64,000 nt of DNA, taken from the NCBI GenBank assembly GCA_947501355.1, contig CANMVA010000001.1:1883492-1947491 (forward strand). Direction: 5' to 3'. This document shows, in pieces, positions 59,873 to 64,000 of the stretch (position 1 is the first letter of the stretch; each line of letters begins with the position of its first letter). Made by a program: the position numbers and the translations under genes. Source of the stretch: an uncultured Paracoccaceae bacterium. Its GTDB lineage: Bacteria > Pseudomonadota > Alphaproteobacteria > Rhodobacterales > Rhodobacteraceae. The notes beneath the pieces were generated by a model that saw only the letters and a program-made list of their open reading frames with translations, searched no databases and was not told where the DNA came from.

Positions 59873-60174
59873 GCGTCGGGACCTTGATCGCGGTTGCGTT
59901 GGCGGAACCGGCGGCGCAGGGCAAGCTGCCCAAAATGGCTGATAGCGAGGGCGAAGACCCCAAGCCCGGTGATGATGAACACAGTTGTGCCCAGCTTGCC
60001 GATCACGGTTTCCGGGACTAGCGAGCCATAGCCGACCGTTGACAGCGTCACGACGGTAAAAAAGTAAGCGTCGATCCAGCTCCACCCCTCGGCCCAGCGG
60101 AAAAACACCGTGCCGGAGCCGATCAACACCGCGAGCATGCCGAGGACGGTCGAGGTGTTGAAGGTGGGTTTCAT
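59869..60174 (-). CDS. Two-helix potassium channel
   Basis: A 101-residue ion channel of the KcsA/Ion_trans_2 fold. Two membrane helices (about residues 9-27 and 60-82) flank a pore loop TVVTLSTVGYGSLVP with the TVGYG potassium filter. The C-terminus is short, basic and lacks an RCK or cyclic-nucleotide domain, so gating is unknown. It overlaps the DsbA-like gene upstream by 4 bases and the MFS gene downstream by 4 bases. Confidence 0.88.
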   Translation of the reverse strand: MKPTFNTSTVLGMLAVLIGSGTVFFRWAEGWSWIDAYFFTVVTLSTVGYGSLVPETVIGKLGTTVFIITGLGVFALAISHFGQLALRRRFRQRNRDQGPDA

Positions 60175-60809
60175 TCGGCGACTTGCTCTTTTATCTCGCC
60201 GATCACTTTGGCCCAAAGCTCCGCCGGTTGTGCGCCGGGAACGGCGTGCTGACCCGCGACGATGAAAGTCGGGACAGAGTTCACGCCCATCTCGCGGGAA
60301 TGGCTGTCGCGCTTGCGAATATCCTCGATATCGGCATCAGAGGCCAGCAACTTGGCGACGACAGCGGCGTCCATCTCGATGCTGTCGGCAATGTCGGCCA
60401 GAACCTCGCGGTCGCCGATATCGCGCGCATCTTCAAAATAGGCTTTGAAGAGGGCAGAGACGGCAGCGGTCTGGCGGCCTTCGATGCCAGCCCAGTGGAT
60501 CAGGCGGTGCGCGTCAATGGTGTTGGGCGTGCGCTGCATGCCTTCAAAATCGATCTTGAGACCCGCCTCTTCGGCGGCTTGCACGACTGGGGCGTAGGCT
60601 TTCACAGCGCCGTCTTTACCGCCGAATTTCGCCTCAAGGTATTCGCGGCGCCCCATGCCGCCCTCGGGCATGTCGGGGTTCAGTTGGAATGGGTGCCATT
60701 CGATGGTGAAGGGGTGGTCGGGATGCTGGGCCAGGGCCTCGTCCAGACGGGTTTTGCCGATAAAGCACCACGGGCAGATCGGGTCTGAGATGATATCGAG
60801 CTTAACCAT
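60171..60809 (-). CDS. DsbA-family oxidoreductase, FrnE-like
   Basis: Thioredoxin-fold protein of 212 residues with the active site CPWC at residues 12-15 (DIISDPICPWCFIGKTRLDEA) and a cis-proline segment GVNSVPTFIV. No signal peptide is present, so it acts in the cytoplasm, like FrnE/2-hydroxychromene-isomerase-type members. The ATG at 60809 overlaps the acyl-CoA synthetase end by 8 bases. The partner is unknown. Confidence 0.92.
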   Translation of the reverse strand: MVKLDIISDPICPWCFIGKTRLDEALAQHPDHPFTIEWHPFQLNPDMPEGGMGRREYLEAKFGGKDGAVKAYAPVVQAAEEAGLKIDFEGMQRTPNTIDAHRLIHWAGIEGRQTAAVSALFKAYFEDARDIGDREVLADIADSIEMDAAVVAKLLASDADIEDIRKRDSHSREMGVNSVPTFIVAGQHAVPGAQPAELWAKVIGEIKEQVAE

Positions 60810-62322
60810 GTTTGGCCTCATATTGCGCGCGCAAGGCGTGGCGGTTGAGCTTGCCATTGGCGCTTTTGGGAAGGGTGTCGCGGTGGATGTAGATCCGAGG
60901 CATCTTGTAGCGCGCCAAATGGGCAGACGCAAAGCGGTTGAGGATATCGTCCTCAAGGGGCGTGTCTGCGACATAGACGGCGGCGATGACCGAGGCGTCG
61001 GCTTTGATGCGCAGCTCGATCGCGGCGGTCTCTTGGACCTGGGGATGGGCGTTCAGCGCGGCCTCGACCTCAAGCGGGGAGACGCGGTAGCCGCCCGCGT
61101 TCATCATATCGTCAGCGCGGCCCAGATAGGTGATCGCGCCGTCTTCCGCCATTGAACCGGTATCGCCGGTCAGGAACCAGTCGCCTTGAAAACGGGCGGC
61201 GGTTTCTTCCGGCTGGTCGAGATAGCCCAGCATGAGACCGGGGTCAGAGCGGTGCACGGCGATGACGCCTTCCTCATGGAGCGGGACGGGGCCATCTAGC
61301 CCTAGAAGAGCGACGCGACGGCCATCTTGAGGGCGACCAGAGGCACCGGGCGGGGCCGGGTGCGCGGGGCTCGCTGAGACGAAGGTGGAGCATTCGGACA
61401 TGCCGTAGGCTTCATGCACCGCGACGCCGCTGAGGCTTTCCCAGCGGGTGCGGGTGCTGGCGGGCATCTGTTCACCTGCGGAGAGGCCGTGGCGGAGTGC
61501 GGGCATTTGAGGCAGGGTGTCCGACTTTAACATCTGCCGGTAAACGCCTGGTGCGGCGGCAAAAATGCTTGCGTCGTAATCGGCGATCAGGTCGGCCAGT
61601 TGGTCCGGCGTTGTGCCTGCGTTCGGGATCAGCGCGGTGGCGCCGACGGTCCAGGGGTCCATCAATCCGGTGCCAAGCGTATAGGTCCAGTTGAACGCGC
61701 CTGCGTGGAGGACGCGATCTTCGGCGCTGAGGCCATACCAGCCGTCAAACATCATCTGGCGCGCCCAGATGGCGCGGTGGGCGTGGCAGACGGCGCGGGG
61801 TTTGCCGGACGTGCCGGAGGTAAAAATGATGTAGGCGAGGCGTTCCGGGTCGCCCATCGCGAACTCTGCGGGCGGCAGGTCGTGCATAGGGGCCAGATCA
61901 TTGGCGTCGAGCCGTGGCACATCCGCGGTCGTGCCGGAAATGGCGGGGTCTTGCACGATCAGGGCGGGGTTGATCTGGGCGAAGATGCCGTCAACTTCCG
62001 TCTGGGTCAGTTGGGACGATGTCGGCACGGGGATAATCCCGACGGTGATGCACGCAAGATAGACGATGGGAAACTCGACCGTGTTGCCAAGGCGCATGAT
62101 GACCCGGTCACCTTGGGTCAGACCCAGTTGCAAAAGCCCGGTCGCGGTGCCGCGGATGGCTGCTTCGAGCGCGCGGTAGCTCCAGCTTTGCACGCCGTCT
62201 GCACCAAGGATGCAAAGCGCGTCTTTGCCCGGCGCGCACGCCGCAGCGGACAGCACATATTGTGCCATGTTGAAGCTGGCGGGGGCGGGTTTAAACGGGC
62301 CGGTATCGCGGTCGGAAAGCAT
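60802..62322 (-). CDS. AMP-dependent acyl-CoA synthetase
   Basis: Adenylate-forming ligase, 506 residues. It has the AMP-binding motif YIIFTSGTSGKPRAV, the A5 motif EAYGMSECSTF, the hinge GDWFLTGDTG, and the C-terminal lysine motif LPKSANGKLNR. It resembles benzoate- or fatty-acid-CoA ligases; the acid is not determined. It is the first gene of the operon with dsbA-like, potassium channel and MFS genes. It diverges from the XRE-cupin gene over 64 bases. Confidence 0.9.
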   Translation of the reverse strand: MLSDRDTGPFKPAPASFNMAQYVLSAAACAPGKDALCILGADGVQSWSYRALEAAIRGTATGLLQLGLTQGDRVIMRLGNTVEFPIVYLACITVGIIPVPTSSQLTQTEVDGIFAQINPALIVQDPAISGTTADVPRLDANDLAPMHDLPPAEFAMGDPERLAYIIFTSGTSGKPRAVCHAHRAIWARQMMFDGWYGLSAEDRVLHAGAFNWTYTLGTGLMDPWTVGATALIPNAGTTPDQLADLIADYDASIFAAAPGVYRQMLKSDTLPQMPALRHGLSAGEQMPASTRTRWESLSGVAVHEAYGMSECSTFVSASPAHPAPPGASGRPQDGRRVALLGLDGPVPLHEEGVIAVHRSDPGLMLGYLDQPEETAARFQGDWFLTGDTGSMAEDGAITYLGRADDMMNAGGYRVSPLEVEAALNAHPQVQETAAIELRIKADASVIAAVYVADTPLEDDILNRFASAHLARYKMPRIYIHRDTLPKSANGKLNRHALRAQYEAKHG

Positions 62323-62386
62323 GCCCCACCGCTAGCCCCGCGCTGCTGGCATTGCAAGCCATGCCAAAACCCCCCTATATGACCCC

Positions 62387-63013
62387 ATGCCCGATAGTGA
62401 CCCCAAGAGACTGATCCAGATCGCCCGTGAAGGCGGCGAAACGACCCAAGCCGAGCCTGTTGATCTGGGCCAGCGCGTCCGCGATCTGCGCAAATCGCGC
62501 GGCTGGACGCTGGAGCAGGCCGCCAGCCAGGCTGGGCTTGCGCGTTCGACCCTGTCCAAGATCGAGAACGGGCAGATGTCGCCCACCTATGAGGCGCTGA
62601 AAAAGCTGGCGGAGGGGCTGAAAATCTCGGTCCCGCAACTCTTTACGCCGCCGGCCAAGACCCAGGCCAATGGGCGCATGGCGGTCACGATTTCGGGGCA
62701 GGGGTCTGGCCATGCCACGACCACCTACGAGCATGAGCTGCTGGCCGCATCGCTAAGCAAGAAGCACATGCTGCCCTACCGCGCCACGATCCGCGCCCGC
62801 AGTTTCGAGGAATTCGACGGCTGGGTGCGCCATGACGGCGAAGAGTTTCTGTATGTGCTGACCGGCACCTTGCGGCTTTTCACCGAGTTCTATGAACCCG
62901 TCGATCTGGCGCGCGGCGACAGTGCCTATTACGACGCGAGCATGGGCCATAACGTGGTGTCGACCAGTGCCGAGGATGCCACGATCCTGTGGGTCACGTC
63001 ACTGGTCAGTTAG
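62387..63013 (+). CDS. XRE-family regulator with cupin domain
   Basis: Transcription regulator of 208 residues. The N-terminal helix-turn-helix is at about residues 28-82 (RVRDLRKSRGWTLEQAASQAG, STLSKIENGQMSPTYEAL). A cupin domain follows (about 120-205; HDGEEFLYVLTGTLRLF, ARGDSAYYDASMGHNV), with possible metal ligands H and E. Ligands may be small acids or amines. The divergent acyl-CoA synthetase operon is a likely target, as inference. The stop overlaps the next convergent gene by 4 bases. Confidence 0.9.
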   Translation: MPDSDPKRLIQIAREGGETTQAEPVDLGQRVRDLRKSRGWTLEQAASQAGLARSTLSKIENGQMSPTYEALKKLAEGLKISVPQLFTPPAKTQANGRMAVTISGQGSGHATTTYEHELLAASLSKKHMLPYRATIRARSFEEFDGWVRHDGEEFLYVLTGTLRLFTEFYEPVDLARGDSAYYDASMGHNVVSTSAEDATILWVTSLVS

Positions 63014-63240
63014 GCCGCGTCAGACCGATCACATCTCGAAATATGCAGTATGTGGAGCCAATCCTCCACCTCTTCGCGCGCTTCACGCAAAGTCAGATCG
63101 TGGGTCCGCGCCATCAGCTCTGCAAAGCTCTGATGCCCTTGATGGAGGGCGTCCAAAGCGCGCTCATCTGCATGGGGAAATCGTGAACGGATCATCGGCA
63201 GGTTGATTTGCCATGACTTTAGTAACTGGTCCCAGAACAT
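63010..63240 (-). CDS. Small conserved hypothetical protein
   Basis: A 76-residue helical protein (MFWDQLLKSWQINLPMIRSR at the start, then AREEVEDWLHILHISR near the end) with no membrane segment and no recognised domain. The ATG at 63240 has a strong GAGGAGG upstream. It is transcribed toward the XRE-cupin gene, overlapping its stop. The function is unknown. Confidence 0.6.
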   Translation of the reverse strand: MFWDQLLKSWQINLPMIRSRFPHADERALDALHQGHQSFAELMARTHDLTLREAREEVEDWLHILHISRCDRSDAA

Positions 63241-63303
63241 TGGACGCCTCCTCAAACGCCCTCGCAAGATCCAGACTACGCGCAATCAGGGCGTGCAGGG
63301 AAC

Positions 63304-63333
63304 AGACAGGCTGTCACATGGGTCAGCCTGTCT
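63304..63333 (-). terminator. Hairpin directly after arsC
   Basis: AGACAGGCTG (63304-63313) pairs with CAGCCTGTCT (63324-63333) across a 10-base loop, a 10-bp perfect stem touching the last base of the arsC stop codon. There is no good T-run, so it may terminate weakly or protect the mRNA end. Confidence 0.55.
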
Positions 63334-63809
63334 CAGGCCGCCGCTTCGATCCCGCTGACATGGGCCTGCAATTCGGCGCGACTCATGGCGTGGATATCGG
63401 CTGCGACGAAGGCCTGCGCGCGCTTTTCCAGCTCGGTATAGGCGGTGTCGAAGGCAACCTCCCAGTCGGGCTCGGCGGCGGCGGCGGGGTCTTCGACGCC
63501 CCAATGGCCACGCACGGGCGCACCCGGCCAGATCGGGCAGGTCTCGGACGCGGCAGAGCCACAGACGGTGATGACCACGTCCATTTCGGGCGCGCCTGGC
63601 TCTGCGAACTCGTCCCAGCTTTTTGAGCGCGCATTCGACAGGTCATAGCCCTTGGCACCCAGCATTTGCAGCGTCTGCGGATGCACTTTGCCAGAGGGCG
63701 TGGAGCCCGCCGAGAAGGTGGTCACACCTTCGCCGCCAAGGCGATCCAGCAATTTTTCAAGGATGATCGAGCGGGCCGAGTTACCGGTGCACAGGACAAG
63801 GATATTCAT
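63333..63809 (-). CDS. arsC: Arsenate reductase, LMW phosphatase/thioredoxin-coupled type
   Basis: Low-molecular-weight phosphatase-fold protein of 158 residues. The N-terminal P-loop is LCTGNSARS with the nucleophile Cys7. Two further cysteines at 83 and 91 (VITVCGSAASETCPIWPG) match the triad used by thioredoxin-coupled arsenate reductases. No arsR, arsB or acr3 is next to it, so a role in arsenate detoxification is inferred. Confidence 0.88.
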   Translation of the reverse strand: MNILVLCTGNSARSIILEKLLDRLGGEGVTTFSAGSTPSGKVHPQTLQMLGAKGYDLSNARSKSWDEFAEPGAPEMDVVITVCGSAASETCPIWPGAPVRGHWGVEDPAAAAEPDWEVAFDTAYTELEKRAQAFVAADIHAMSRAELQAHVSGIEAAA

Positions 63810-63850
63810 GGGTTTGCCCTAGGCGCGCAATGTAACAGAACCATGACAGA

Positions 63851-63967
63851 TCAGAACCAGCCGCGCACCGTGCGGGAGCCATCCTGAATGTCACGCCCGA
63901 CACCCTCGACCGTGCCGCACCCGGCGGCTGCAAGACATAAGGTCAGTGCCAATAGTCGGATCATCAT
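63851..63967 (-). CDS. Entericidin-like small lipoprotein
   Basis: A 38-residue protein: MMIRLLALTLCLAAAGCGTV then EGVGRDIQDGSRTVRGWF. The hydrophobic signal ends in AAGC, a lipobox, and the short polar remainder with GxVEGVGRDIQ matches the entericidin EcnA/B family, small membrane lipoproteins linked to cell lysis or envelope stress in enteric bacteria. The ATG at 63967 (or 63964) has GAGGAG upstream. It is missed easily because of its size. Confidence 0.75.
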   Translation of the reverse strand: MMIRLLALTLCLAAAGCGTVEGVGRDIQDGSRTVRGWF

Positions 63968-64000
63968 GCTCACTCCTCATACCACCAGACTTCGGGCTGA

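Overview
The window looks like ordinary chromosomal core sequence of an alphaproteobacterium of the order Rhodobacterales, most likely the Roseobacter group. The reasons are the GC-rich coding sequence, the gene order dusB-ntrB-ntrC-ntrY-ntrX-trkA-trkH-hfq-hflX, a ChpT phosphotransferase of the CtrA relay, a fused ispDF, the olsB-olsA pair for ornithine lipids, a divergent DUF6477/DUF6456 pair, and several proteins I know mainly from this family. This placement is by recognition only; no search was run. I see no rRNA, tRNA, CRISPR array, insertion sequence, integrase, prophage or plasmid gene, and no stretch of foreign composition. About 62 protein genes fill the window and no gene-free stretch exceeds about 230 bases.

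Layout. 1-4.1 kb: tail of a tandem GNAT protein, then obgE, proB and proA (proline synthesis), tightly packed. 4.1-7.3 kb: chpT facing away from a small DUF3553 gene, olsB-olsA, and a convergent ThiE-like gene. 7.4-12.7 kb: trmJ, ctaA, an M32 carboxypeptidase, a convergent enoyl-CoA hydratase, a PaaI-like thioesterase and an unknown membrane protein. 12.9-15.8 kb: a DUF1127 small protein diverging from a MocR-type regulator across a repeat-rich intergenic region, then rplM-rpsI. 15.9-18.7 kb: a PotB/PotC/PotA-like transporter with no binding-protein gene beside it. 18.7-28.2 kb, nearly all on the minus strand: tetR, ppk2, a lipoprotein hydrolase, metA, a P-loop protein, two EamA exporters, a FadL-like porin and guaA. 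28.3-35.1 kb: an MttB-like methyltransferase, DUF6477/DUF6456, lipA, a 58-residue membrane protein, hpt, ratA and an MmgE/PrpD protein. 35.1-37.2 kb: the overlapping minus-strand string ispDF-pgpA-cinA. 37.4-49.2 kb: the nitrogen and potassium cluster from dusB to hflX. 49.3-64 kb: a penicillin acylase, a beta-hydroxyacid dehydrogenase, a YSC84 lipoprotein, hemB, a small membrane protein, mfd, the operon acyl-CoA synthetase-DsbA-potassium channel-MFS, an XRE-cupin regulator, arsC and an entericidin-like lipoprotein.

How the genes work together. NtrB/NtrC and NtrY/NtrX are two histidine kinase/response regulator pairs for nitrogen and probably redox or envelope state. Both regulators lack the GAFTGA loop that normally contacts sigma-54. 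TrkA and TrkH form a potassium uptake system, and Hfq and HflX act on RNA and ribosomes. ObgE, TrmJ, DusB, Mfd, L13 and S9 are information-processing housekeeping. MetA carries Glu at position 111, which predicts an acetyl-CoA-using enzyme.

I did not find a clear new biological system. The best leads are regulatory: the operator-like repeats between the DUF1127 and MocR genes, the long inverted repeat between DUF6477 and DUF6456, a 26-base element that begins exactly at the stop codon of two unrelated genes, and the hairpin abutting the trmJ start codon. Among proteins, the P-loop protein upstream of metA, the unknown membrane protein at 12.1-12.7 kb and the potassium channel inside an acyl-CoA synthetase operon are the least explained.
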